Shown here: in pieces, positions 11,640-24,129 of the stretch | How the letters are laid out: every line of letters starts with the position of its first letter | Numbering within the stretch: the first letter of the stretch is position 1 | Assembly (NCBI RefSeq): GCF_051014685.1 | Contig: NC_135056.1 | Coordinates: forward strand, 1,488,001-1,552,000 | Direction of reading: 5' to 3' | DNA: 64,000 bases | Source of the DNA: Ptiloglossa arizonensis | Lineage: Eukaryota; Arthropoda; Insecta; Hymenoptera; Colletidae | Position numbers and translations under genes: made by a program | Notes under the pieces: model-generated | What the model saw: the letters and a program-made list of their open reading frames with translations, nothing else | Told to the model about the DNA's origin: nothing | The model's database searches: none

Positions 11640-12075
11640 CTACAATCCGAGTTTGGTTGCAGTGAATCCTACACAACCTTGATCCCACCCCAATGGGTCG
11701 GAAAGTCTTTTGAAGATTTCTCCCATGAAAAAAAAAGGTCAGTACGGAATGAAGCAGAGAGAGATATATTCTTATATGGACTATGCCAGTGTCTGTACTA
11801 GGGTCTCTGCTATTGAACCTTGGGTACAACACCGTTCTGCGAGCCGAAGATTTCCCCGACGATGTTAGCGTAACATAGTTAAGCTAACAACACATTGGTG
11901 TTGGCTGTCAAGGATCATGGGGGGGGGGGGGGGAAAGGGCCGAGAACGGTACCCTGGGTCGGTTCTTTCCCAATCTGGAAAGTCGAGTGACCGGGTCCAC
12001 CACTTCTATATGGGAATGGTCCACTTGGTAGTTCTGTACGAGGCCTCCGTGAAACCAAGCGACCTACCCGCCTGA
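11640..12075 (+). pseudogene. R1-clade LINE fragment C with a poly-G run
   Basis: Around 11785-11875 the plus strand reads VLGSLLLNLGYNTVLRAE, the PQGSVLGPLLWNL..D.VLR block of R1-clade RT. Near 12003-12045 it reads HHFYMGMVHLVVLYEA, a C-terminal block of the same ORF. Between them a 15-base G run occupies 11919-11933. This repeats RT parts already seen in fragment B, so it is a third copy or a local duplication. Confidence 0.6.
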
Positions 12076-12439
12076 CAGATTTGCTCATAGTTAACCGTGA
12101 ATTTAGGTCTCACTGTATATCACTATGGAGGTTTTAGTGAGCAGAGAGATGATGAAATAGTAAATTCCCATATTCCCTCCGATCTCACTCCAAGGAGTCA
12201 AGAAAGTGTTAGAAAGATTATCTCCTAATATTTAGAATACATATTGTAGGATTTATTTATTAACCTAGTATTTAGAATAATTTTATTTATTAGTTAGTAG
12301 TGGTGGTGGTTATAAAATAAGGATGAATAAAGTTCTAGGATATATGTGTATTGAATGAGGTAGTAGTAGGAACAAAACATTAACAAAGTACACAATTAAT
12401 AACTACGCTGACTACGCTGTTTCTTCTTTACGCGACACG

Positions 12440-12828
12440 ACACCCTTCGACACTTTTACAGCAAGGACTCTCAATGACTCCCAAAGACTGCCCTAAACGC
12501 TCTTCTCTCAAACCTTATATCTTCACACGCATTAATTCCCTTTCATTCTAATCCTCAGTCTCTCTCATTTTAGATATCTAGTCACGTTTGCTAATCTCAA
12601 TCGCTCGTCTTTTTTACACACTCTTCACTTTCTCCAAACTACACACATTTCCTTTCACTCTCATACACTCCCACGCTCGATCGTCTTGCAGGACCCCCTG
12701 TGAAGGATTGCTCGTGCCCTTCGGGAGACCTGGCGATAGACCGGCGCCAAAGTGTTTACCGCACTCATTACATTCTTCTAGGTCTGCACTCGAAGCAGGC
12801 CCAAGTGGAAACGGAAGATTCCAATACC
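12440..12828 (+). repeat. LTR-like dispersed repeat, copy 1
   Basis: Pyrimidine-rich then GC-rich sequence ending ...gaagcaggcccaag...ccaatacca. It matches 35500-35938 over about 350 bp: shared landmarks are atcctcagtctctctca, gtcacgttt, ccggcgccaaa/tcggcgccaaa and gcactcgaagcaggcccaag. The position-specific conservation and lack of coding potential suggest a solo LTR. No coding region is attached. Confidence 0.65.
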
Positions 12829-15327
12829 ACGATATTATTTTTCATTTTAACTTAATTTATTCTTAATAGTACATCAAATAAGTTGATAATTCCTTTCCCA
12901 GTTTTAAAATAATCTTCTGTCTTTATTACAGAATAGATATAGAAGATTGTCAATTTAAGTTTTTACAAAGAAACATCTCGTAGACAACTAATTAAAAAAA
13001 AAAGTTGTAACACGTCTTTTGTGATTTTGAGAATGGATTTAATGGCATTATCTCTTAAAAGTCAACTTTTTTTTTATTATAAACCTATATCTTTTATTTC
13101 AAAATTTTATTCAACAAAAAATATATATAACTTTTGTTTGAAACATTTCCTTGTAAAACCTCTATTCTTTAAGATATTTAGAGAAATATCTACAAAATGA
13201 TTACCTAATAGAATTCGAGGCGTATTAATATTTCTCTTCATCTTATGTTAGTATTTTTAATTTGTTTTGATTTTGCAGAAACCTATTCGCTTGTATCTGA
13301 ACACAATTACTGACAACTTGTATCTGATTAAAGTTTTATAGATCAAAATAGAAGTAAAATAATTCATATTTATGGTGAATAAAAATAAAATATCGATGGT
13401 GTCATTAATTTGTATGATTTATAATTTGCCGGAAGAAGATGTCTATTACGTTATTTATTTTATTTTGTCATTAGACAATTTTTCCAAAATAGAACGAAAA
13501 AAGGTGTACGAACACATGCACACTACAAAAACAACTACAGTTCCTGTATTATAAACCATACCAGTAGTGCGGGCAAAATAGAAAGTAACATTGTAAAGAT
13601 GTTTATAAGGTTGGAGGAACTATACAGTGTCAAATACAGTACTTACACCGAAGATGGAAATAGTAAAACTTACAAAGGTATTTTGGGTATTAATCCACAT
13701 AATAAAGACTTTATTGTTCAAAAAAAAAGAAAAGTAATACCCTAATACTCGCTGCAGCAAAGAACATATTGATTAATAATCCATTCATAGATGGACAATA
13801 CATATGTACGAAAGCACATAGTTTTTAAAATGTAATTTATAAGACAAAAGTACTAATATTTATAATTGTAGGATAGTTTTGTAAGTTATATCGTAAAATA
13901 CAACAATATTTCTTAATATCTACAATTACAATTATGTCTTTTGGAAAATGTTAATTAAATGTTACCCAAGTGAAAATACGCTTTGAGAAATTGTCATAGA
14001 TCAGTGATACAGTGATGCGCATCTGCTTGCACAGTACGCAGAAATATCATGCAAAGAAGAAAGGGTAACTCAGAACATGGCGATTTTTCCTTCAATTAGC
14101 CAATATCTATCTGAGCCGGTGTACGCTAGAGTGTATGATGCACGGAACAGATATAGGCAAAGTTTTTTTTTCGAATAACAGAAGATAGATAAAAACAATG
14201 TATAATGATTTATTTGTAACGTTTATTTGATTTAACAGTTTTTCGATTCAACGAAGGATATAAAATTGTTTTATAATTCATTTGTTTTTATACGAGGAAT
14301 AAATTAAAAGTTCTGTATCTTTCATTCGTTATTCGAAAATTTTATCTAGATAAACATTATGTCTACTGTCCACCGGGATGGTAATTGTGTATAGACGTGT
14401 CAATCACGTATGCTTACATGCTTGTATACATTGAATAAGTACTAACATTAAGTTTATATGTAAATACAGAGATTGTTCGTAATACTATTTACAGTGCAGT
14501 GTTACATGAAGACACGTTATTCTTCTGTGAAAATTTCAACTTACACATGTAAGTAGTCATTTATGATCGACGGCATGCAGCAAGTGATACATGCTGTTCA
14601 ATTTGTATACTATTATGTAAAAACATCTTGAAAATAATAATTATATTGATAATAACGATATATAAAGTAACGTAAATATTTATTAATAACTTTTCTACAA
14701 CAGAACTGTAGATTGGTTTTTAAAATTATATGAAATGAACGGAGGTGTGGCATTTTAAGCGATTATATATGTCGTACGCTTTCTTTTTACACGCGTGGGC
14801 ACACGTGCACACGGTAGTGGCGATCATTTACACACATATGTGCACGCACGAGCAAGCGTAATCGTCTCAAGGAACGAAGCTCAGACATACATTTAAAATC
14901 GAATGATAGTTGCGATTATTAAAGCAGTTTTATAAATTTAATTTTTATCGACACGTTATACTACATTGTATATGTCAAAGTGTGGTTATGTGACAAGATG
15001 TTTTAAGTTCTTGTATTCCTATATAAGAATAACGGTATCCCGCATCTGTCGATCTTTAGCGTTTTCACATTTGCTCAGGGTAATGTGTATAAATTTTATA
15101 TTTTATTTTGAAATATATTTCAATTTAACTATTATACCTACACATGTGTACTCTATTTAAGTGTAAAATAATACTGTAGATTGAGTATGAGTTTTAATAT
15201 ATTTACATATATCGAAGTTCGTGTCATACTATCCTTTTTTCGAACATAACCTTAAATAAACGCATGGCTATTTCATCTCACTTTGTTAAGCTTCTCATTT
15301 ATTTTTCATTAATACTATAAATTACAG
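12829..15327. other. AT-rich intergenic upstream of spargel
   Basis: No supported gene. The last kilobase should hold the spargel promoter and a 5' UTR exon, because the exon with the start codon begins at an acceptor (attacag|g at 15328). The CA/TG-rich stretch at 14785-14850 and the CTCAGGGTAATG-like region near 15070 are unremarkable. A 60-residue plus-strand frame at 13372-13554 has no recognisable feature. Confidence 0.4.
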
Positions 15328-15374
15328 GCTAGTAATACAAGCAATTGTTTCATTCAAGAACTCGAAGTCATATC

Positions 15375-18300
15375 ATGGAAACAGGATTTTTAAATTTTCA
15401 TGATGAAGAACACTTTTCAGATTTCTCATTATCTTTGGATCAGGTAACGCATTTAATTAATTTTTATTAACAACTAAGCAATTACTTCTCATAATTTTAT
15501 ATATAGGCTCTTGTGCTCTCTGTGTATGTATATGAATATTCATTATACAATTTAATTAAGCTTAAAGATATAGCTAAACAGATGCCTTTTTTCTATAATT
15601 TAAATTAATTAAATTTATTATAAAACTACAAGATAACATGCATTATATGTTTTTTGTCAGTTTTTGTAAATAATTTTATAATAGTTACCATTCGTGTATG
15701 GTGGATTTTTAAGCATACAATACAATTTAACATTAGTCTTTCAATCATATCTTGTTCCTCATTGATTTTCCTCTGTCAATACATTGAAAAAAATATTTTA
15801 CATTTGTATTTTTTTTCTATCTATGTTAATTTATTACCTGTGATGTGCCTTTTTATCAGACATGAATGTCTTATTGATTTTCTCTAAATATATAGAAATG
15901 TATCAGTTAAGTTGAAGTTATAAAGAGTTTTTAATCTGTTATTTAATTCCTTACAGTTTGATTCAGGAGATTACAAACTCAGCAGCTTATTGTATTTCTA
16001 CTTATTTGTATGTGTACGATTAAAACAGTTTGATACGTACATTGTACGAATTAAATTGTAAAATAGTTCAACACATATAAATTGTATATATTTTGTTTTA
16101 TAGTCATAATTTGATGCAGTAAAATATTTTTTTAAATTAATATTTCGTTGTTTGAAATTACTAACAATAAATTTAACCCAAGTTAAATTATGATCCAAGA
16201 GTTCTTAAAAATTTTATTTTCCATTTATCAGTGATTATTAGTACTATTATTAAATAAATATTATTTGTATTGTAAGCTACAAAGTTCGATATAATAATTA
16301 AATATGGTGATGATACACTTTTTATATATACTATTTTGTATCATTAAGTTATATTAAAATAACTATTGTAAAATATATCATCTTTAACAGAATTTAATGG
16401 AAAAACCTCAAGATTTATTAATGCACATGGTTGAAAATGATTTTGATTATATGGAAACACATCTTGATATTGTAAACTCTGATAGCTTATGGAGCAATGA
16501 ACATGAGTAAGTAATTTATGTTATATTGTATCAAATTTCCAGAACAAAATATGTTAATAGACATGTATTTCAGACCTACTGGCGATATGGATGAAATATC
16601 AATTTCAGAAATTCCTACAATTTCCAAAATTGATAATATTAAAGAAGATTTTGCAAAAGTTCTTACAGATTGGCAAGAACATATTGGCTATTTACAGGTG
16701 TCCACTAGTATTTTACGTTTATTATTTATTATTTATAGAATGAACTTACACAACCTGTTTTTAGGCCACTGATATGGATGAATACATGGATGTAATAGGA
16801 TTAAGCATGAATACTACTGATAAAAAAAGCTTTTGTATTTCAGAAAGTGTATTTCATGATGAACAATCAATACAAACATTAAAATCTGATTATTTAAAAA
16901 CAAATCAAAAGAATTTAGGAAAAAAATCTCTTCAAAGCAGTCAAAATACTGAAGAACCAGAAAGTAGTAGTAAAGACATAGGTTTATTTAATTTAAGTTC
17001 ATATTGTCATTTAATTAACAATTATTTCTATTGTAATACAAGTTCACATTTTTTATAGAGGGTGCAATAAAACAAAATTCATATGATAAAATATGTGATG
17101 AAGACAGTGATAATAAGAAAATAGAAACAGTGTCTAAATCATTACCTAAGGAGTCCAAACATACAAGAAAACAAAATAAAATTAAAAAGGATGTACCTAA
17201 GTATGAGAGCATAGGAATTAATATCACTGCAAATGTATTAATGAAGCAAAAGAAGAAGAAAAAAAATTCTATACAACATAATAAAAATATAAAGAATACT
17301 AATTATGATAAAAATGAGTCGATTCCAAATTATTTACCAGGTAATACTTTTTATATTTGGAGAAATTTTAAGTAAATAAATTTACAAAAATGTATTGAAG
17401 GTGATTAATATTTATTATTATAGCTCTGGAAGCTGGAACCGTTGAAAGTTTATTAGAACAATTTGAAGCTTCTGAAAATACTGTAATATCATCTTATACA
17501 TCTACCAAAATTAATACAGAATATGAACAAGATTTACACATTAAATCTACTAAAATTCAACAACGCATAAAACAATCTGGGATCACAACTACAAAAACAT
17601 CATTATCACAAATTTCAAATTTGCATAAGAATATTAGGAATATTAGAGATGCATTACCTGAAAGAGTGATTGAAAAGATAAAGGTAACTATATGAAAAAT
17701 TAAATATTATAAATCTACGCGATAGTTATTGTGGGTTATAAATAGTTAAAGTAATCTCCTGACAAATAAAAGATCCAAGTTTGAATCTTGGTATACTAAT
17801 TTAATTGCCCAATTTTTTTCTTCTGCATAAATAAAAATTTTATTAAGAATAAAATTAAATTTATATTGAATACATTATAATATAATTATAATATATTAGA
17901 CATCTAGAAATAAAAAGCTGATTTCATTAATACCATCAATGCCGAATGCACAAAGTAGTGGCCGCAGTAATGGAACACGCATGCAAGATGCTGCTGCAAC
18001 ACTTTCTCGAAACAAGCTTCTGAAAATAGTTGAGTATAAAATTAATTAGTAACGTGTTTTCTTTTTTACAAGAACTGAAAAAGTAATACTGCCATCTTCA
18101 TAACTGGAATTTAAATAAGGATATTTTGTTAAATGGAACAGAAAATTTAATCCTTAAAATGAATTATTTTGTTATGTATATACATATGTGTATTAACAAA
18201 ATTCACCACATACTTCTGCCAACAATGCATAAAGTTTTTAAAACAATCACAAAAGAAATGTACTATTGAAATTTGTTGCAATATAACAATGCTATGGCAT

Positions 18301-21300
18301 AAACCTTACAAATCTACCAAAGAGATAATTATGAAGTTGGATCTCATCATCTTCAACTATACAATTGAAACTTGATTTTATACGATATTCATGTTTTTCC
18401 AAAATTGGAAGAAATATTTTTGTGGTTTAAGATGTAGTTTCAAATGAAGGGATGATAAAAACTATAAGGACTTGATCCAGGAAATTTATTTTTGTAATGA
18501 TTTCATTCAACTTGTTTGCAATTAATAAAACAAACTGGTCAATCATTATATTTGACCAGTAATAATGATTACGTGCGTGATTAAATACAGGTAACAAATA
18601 AATTAATTTTAAGGGTTAATTTCATTATGGTGTTTTTATTTAAACTAAAGTTATGGTGGATTTATTAGCTTTTAATTCTAGTATACACAGAGATAAATTT
18701 AACATGTTAACTGCCAAGTATGAGTTAATTTATAGTTGTCAACCTGTCGACGGATGCCATCTATAAATAACTAATGACTAACAGGCATATAAAAGAAAAA
18801 TAAATATGAGTAAGCATTTAAAACTTATATAATTATTTATAAAAAATAAAATAAATAATAAAGTTATTACATAGCTGGTACCTATATGAAAGGTGCACTT
18901 TATACAATGGGATTATGGTAGTCAACGTGTTAAAAAGAATTTAATGATATAAATACTATCTTTTTCAGAAGTGTAAATAATAACTATTTCATTGTGTTAG
19001 GTGACAAATAATACTAAAAGTAGAGCTATTGACGGTGGACTAGTCCATTTGGATCATGATTATTGTAGTAATAGTAATTCCTCATCTAGTTCAGATAGTA
19101 ACAGTGAGTATGAAAGACAATTTAGCGACAGTGAAAAAGTAACTTTATTTAAGAATTATGGCTGGCAACCATCTCATTCTCATACAGCATGTGTTAAACA
19201 AACATTTTCATCACATTTGGACAAAACTGTGACAAAGAGAAAAGAATATTCAACTGAAGGGACTACAAGAAAAGACGATAGTTTAGAATCAAGCAAAGTA
19301 AGTGATAATGAAGAAAAATCAGAAGGTACAGTGTTTAATGGTGTTCAAGTTAATGGATTTATGAAATTAAAAAATGAAATTAAGAATTGTGAGAAAGGAG
19401 TACTAACTGAACAAGAAAGTAATCAGAATAATAATATTTTAAGTAACATATCAAATTGTATTAACCAAGTTCACAGTGAATCTTTAAATACTTCAACACA
19501 AAAAATGAAAATACGTTCAGCTTTAGCAACAAGTATTTTGCAACTACAACGAGATGTTTTGAGGAAAACAAAAACTGTAAAAACAGGAACTCAAAAAACA
19601 AAACAAATGATTTCTGTATTAAAAAAGCCACTTAATATTCAACTACCAATTTTAATGACTACCTCTAATGAAAGTATAATAACTATTTCTAATGCATTAA
19701 ACGATAAAGTACACAATATTATTGTTCATGATACTGAAAAAACATTTCCAAAAGAAGAGGAAAGCAAACCTCCTCGTAGAAAATTAAATTTGGCCGAATA
19801 CAGAAGTAGAAGGGAACAAAATCGTAGTGATAATAGTAGAACAAATTCACCAATACAACCTATGACACTGGTATATGTTCATCATGCTTCTACCACAACT
19901 GAACCTATCAAAGACGATCCCGGGAATCTCATTTGGTCCGAAAGAGAAATTGTATCAGTTTTAAAACCAAAAATAGACATAGACGAGGAGAAAGTTCGTC
20001 CAAAAGCAGTCACCTGTAATGTAGGAATACAAACTTATGAAACTGTGTTTGAGTTTCCTTCAAAATCTTTAATTGATGTTGATGAAAGATATGAGGAACA
20101 AAGGTAAAAGTTAAAAAGTACATGTTAGGTATACTTGCCATAAATATAAGACTAGGACTACACGGATGTATTTCGCCCGCCGCGTACGATACGCGAGAAA
20201 TGGTGTTTTTGTAACGTATCAAAGCGTGTTCCACGTTTGTATAGTCAATTGCATTAATATACATGGTTCCCATTTCAACGAAGAAACTGTGATGTGTAAG
20301 CCGCAGCGTAGAAAGCACCCGTGAAGTTCTGTCGTAAGAATAAAAGTGATGTACTTGTATCATATAAATATTATTTTTCTATAATTTGTTTAAAAAATGT
20401 TTAATACTTTTCAGAGAAAAGCGTACTCTAAATACAAGCCCACAGTCTTGTAGAAAAAACAGAATTAGTTCTAGTTCAAGTCGGTCTAGATCAAGAAGTA
20501 ACAGTAAAAGTGGGAGTAGAAGCAGAAGTAGAAGCAGTAATAGTCGAAGCAGATCCCGTAAACAGAGCAATACACGTCATCGAAGAATAAGCCATCGTCG
20601 TAGTTCTGTCAGTTCAAGTAGTAGTTGGTCATCTCGTTCACGTTCACGTTCAAATACTAGATCTACTTTCAGTTCAGGATCAAGATACTCACGATCACGT
20701 TCTAGATCGTCTAGGTCGAGGTCGAGGTGTTCCTCTCGATATTCTAGTTGTTCAAGGTACTTATTTATAATATATATAAAAGAGAAGATAAACATTATTG
20801 TTTGATTAAAAAAGCTACAACAACCATAATTGTAGATCTTCATCTCGTTCAAATTTCGGAAGGAGTAAATGGTCAAATCGGCGGAAAAAAGAAAAACGCT
20901 ATCGTCGAAGTTACGACAGGCAAAGACGACATTCCTCAGGCAGCTATCGTAGTTATAGAGGTTGGAAAAGGTAAATAGGTTCTATTAATGACATTTTTTA
21001 ATAGAAGAAAAATTATTTATAATTAAGTAGCTCTAACTACTGGTGATAATATTTAAATATAATTGCTTAGAATATGTTATTTAATTATATTTATTTACAT
21101 CTTTACAATTTTTATATTCTTAATTGCATTAGATCACCGTCAAAATCTTACCGGAAGTCGTATGAAAACTGGTATGATAGAGAAAAGCAAAGACAAGTAG
21201 AAGAACGAAGGGTGATTTATGTCGGTCGTTTAGATGATGGAATTACGAATGCTGATTTGCGCCGAAGATTCGAAATTTTCGGTTCTATAGTAGACATTAG

Positions 21301-22074
21301 TATACATTTCCGTGAACATGGGTAACTATTTTGATACTGTATAATATTTTCTTATATTATTAAAGATATAAATATCTAAATTTTTCAACATATTTTAGTG
21401 ATAATTACGGTTTTGTAACATTTGCTTATAAAAATGATGCGTATGAAGCAGTAGAACATGGTAATGACGATCCAACTTTACCTAGATATGATTTATGTTT
21501 CGGTGGTCGCCGAGCTTTTTGTAAAGTAAAATATGCTGACCTTGGTAAGAATAAATTATATTTTATACGTTGAGTTGTATGTTCTATTTAATAAGATTTT
21601 AGTTTTTTTTTTTAAATCAGAGAAATAGTACATAAAATATTTTTACATATGACTATATTTTGAATATAAAGATGTCATTTTGCTAAAATAATAAATGTTA
21701 ATCAATTGTAGATAATACTATATTTGAACAAATTTTGTTTAACATTAGCAAATTAAGTATACCAATATTCATTATACTTAAATTATGACTAATTTATTCA
21801 CTCTGAATATGTTTTTCTATCTTCTTAACTTACTTTTATTTATTATTGTTTCTAATACAATATGCAAGTTTTGATTGCATTATGTATTACAAAATAAAAA
21901 AGTTGTATGTGGGAATAATTGAGTCAATATATTAAATGTAATACATTATTTCTGGTAGATGGCATGGCAAGCAACACTTCTAATAGTGCACACATACCAC
22001 AGGCCAATGAAGATAATACGTTCGATCTCCTACTGAAGGAAGCAAAAGCTAAGTTGCATAAAAGAAAGGTTTGA
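15375..22074 (+). CDS. srl: PGC-1 family transcription coactivator, spargel orthologue
   Basis: Coactivator of nuclear respiratory and nuclear-receptor-driven transcription (PPARGC1 family). Coding exons from GT-AG sites with consistent phase: 15375-15443, 16391-16506, 16574-16697, 16765-16981, 17059-17340, 17424-17683, 17900-18028, 19001-20103, 20415-20756, 20836-20970, 21133-21321, 21399-21544, 21959-22074; 3228 nt, 1075 residues. The acidic N-terminus (METGFLNFHDEEHFSDFSLS) fits an activation domain. DHDYC at residues 417-421 is the HCF-binding motif of this family. Residues about 770-925 are Arg/Ser-rich. The RRM spans about 952-1030, with RNP2-like VIYVGRL and RNP1-like DNYGFVTF. FDLLLKEAKAKL (1059-1070) matches the conserved PGC-1 C-terminus. 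I saw no canonical LXXLL; VESLL (276-280) and FDLLL are near matches. The first exon starts at 15328, so a 5' UTR exon probably lies upstream. AATAAA at 22536 may be the polyadenylation signal. Exon 7 could read through to a stop shortly after 18028. Confidence 0.92.
17740..17850 (+). repeat. tRNA-like/SINE-like remnant in spargel intron 6
   Basis: Contains a T-arm-like stem-loop, ccaagtttgaatcttgg, with a B-box-like core, followed by a T-rich run at about 17811-17820. It sits in the intron before coding exon 7. Similar motif-plus-T-run units are seen at 3140-3195, 22935-23020 and 29560-29612. Confidence 0.35.
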
Positions 22075-22919
22075 CATAAGTTCTACTTATTAGTTATAAA
22101 TGTAATTTAAAAACTAGTACAGATATCGTTATCGATAATATTCCAAACAAAAACAAGCGAAATGGTGTACACTGGTATTCTCCACTAGTTAAAATGTAGT
22201 AAGAATTACGACGTGATTGTTACAGAGTATACATAACTGTTGCGATAATTTTATGTCACCTGTAAAAAACATGTACGACTTGACAGCTATATATTTCGAA
22301 GTAATCCTAAATATCAATATTATTGAAATGTACAGAGTATCCCATTTAAATTTATGATATTTTCAATAATAATGAAAGTATCCAATTTTGTTCAACATGA
22401 AAGTCTGGTTAGTTAATGATGTATACTTATAATAGAATTATTTTAGAGTATTATTCTTATTTTTATTAATAATTTATTGAAGTCATTACAATATTAGTTA
22501 CGAATTCCTTGAAAGATAAACACATAAGTGCGTTAAATAAAACAAACTAATTGTATTTTGAAAATGTTTTAACTTGTAAAGTATGAGTTAACATATTATA
22601 TATTGCTTTCAACACAACTTTCACGTAGAGAAGTAAATGTATTTTCGTTACCTTTGAAGGTGCTGTGACTTATTACAATGGTATGTAAGTAGCATATATG
22701 AAACTTATAAAAGGGGTCACGATTTAAATAAATGAATTTTGTACGAAAGCTAGCTCAAATAATAGGGGTCGATAACTAGTAGAAAACTGAACATAATGTG
22801 TATTAGTTGGTCAGCTATTTTTATGAAAAATATTTTTTGATTTAAAAAAGATTGTTATATATCAACAGTTTTGTTAGAAAATTACATTTTTTGTACTGTT
22901 TAGTACTGGAAGTAAGATG
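22075..22919. other. spargel 3' UTR and AT-rich downstream region
   Basis: Directly follows the stop codon at 22072-22074. A candidate AATAAA is at 22536-22541. Near 22333 the sequence tacagagtatcccattt resembles the tacagggtgtccca end common to several mariner-type elements, but I cannot find a partner end. Confidence 0.4.
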
Positions 22920-22924
22920 TTGCA

Positions 22925-23030
22925 TTTTATTCTCAATAATAGAGGTTGGTGTTAAGAATTCAAGGTATAAAGTTTCTGGTTTTGAATCTTGTAGGGATTA
23001 GCTTTTGTTTCTTCTAATTTTTATTAAATT
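22925..23030 (+). repeat. tRNA-like/SINE-like remnant
   Basis: The segment tctggttttgaatcttgtag has a B-box-like core and leads into a T-rich tail. It resembles the units at 17740 and 29560. Evidence is motif similarity only. Confidence 0.3.
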
Positions 23031-23330
23031 CCTTTTTGCATCTCTATATTTCAATATTTTAATATATGTAAATCATGAAACGATACAATACTTTAATTAG
23101 CGCCATGTATTTTATTGATTATTTACTAAGACTCCTTATTTGTAATATTAGTTACAAACAGAACGTAAAAATATAAGTAGACAATACATACAAATTTAAC
23201 AGGTGAATGAATAGTTGTACAAGTATAATATACTACAAATATACATACTCGTATGTTATGATAAACCTTAGGATATAGATGATCAAAATTCTTTTTGTAA
23301 TTTTTTGGTCTCATTCACCAGAATGATTCC

Positions 23331-23456
23331 AGTGTGTGTGTGTGTGTGTGTGTGAGCGAGTGAGTGAGTGAGTGAGTGAGTGAGTGAGTGAGGTTTGCGT
23401 GTGGGTGGGCGCGCATGCGTGTGGGTGGGCGCGCATGCGTGTGCGTGCGCGTGTGT
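23331..23456. repeat. Compound microsatellite and short minisatellite
   Basis: (GT)n at 23331-23354 runs into (GAGT)n at 23355-23392. Two copies of gcgtgtgggtgggcgcgcat follow at about 23397-23436, and then a GTGCGT tract. The GC content is sharply higher than the flanks. Confidence 0.9.
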
Positions 23457-24129
23457 AATTCCTGTAAAATATGAGCTCGATTGGATAATGGGAAAATGTG
23501 CTTTAGGCCTTAAAATTTTACATGTAAAATTATGTTTGCGAATCCGCCGTTGCTCTAACTAACATACTAAAATTGTCCATTTATCTGATTATTACATCCT
23601 TTTTTTTATCTAGTGGTATGTAGGCGATCTTTTAATACTCTTTTGGATGGATTCGATTTTAATATTATCTGTGACCGCATTGAGGCCACCTCGCTGGGCG
23701 CGGCCGTGCGTACAATCATTGCTTCGGAGTTAATAAAATGAAATCCAATTTAATACACGATTTAAAAATATATATTATTATTTGTAAGAAAAAGTATTAA
23801 AGTAGTAGGTACAAAATTTACTCTTATCAAGAATCGATTATTTGTCATCCTGCGTTAATTATAAAGTTATTTTCCTTTTATAATTAGGTAAGCAATGTGG
23901 ATTTTCTTACGATTTGTAATATATATTGCTCCTGATCTTCACTTTTTTTAATTGCTTTATTAGAATCTTTCATCCGTTTAAGACTCCCCCCCCCCCCCCC
24001 CCATGTATCATTAAACACTTTGAGTTTAATGAATTGTTTACAATTCGTAATGCCTTTTTAAAGCTATTGTTTTATCATTAAGTTGACAAGCTTGTGGTTA
24101 AAAATACACAGTTTGAATTATATTTATCT
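23457..24129. other. Intergenic with a 17-base C run
   Basis: No coding signal. A short GC-rich island near 23680-23730 (gaggccacctcgctgggcgc) is unlike its surroundings and may be a TE scrap. A pure C run occupies 23986-24002. Confidence 0.4.

Noticed and set aside
20379..20876. Leucine/arginine-rich frames antisense to the spargel RS exon
   Set aside because: They are the complement of Ser/Arg codon repeats in a supported exon and have no independent signal.
24000..24129. Short interval upstream of the piggyBac remnant as part of a host exon
   Set aside because: No splice-consistent frame, and the adjacent motif fits piggyBac.
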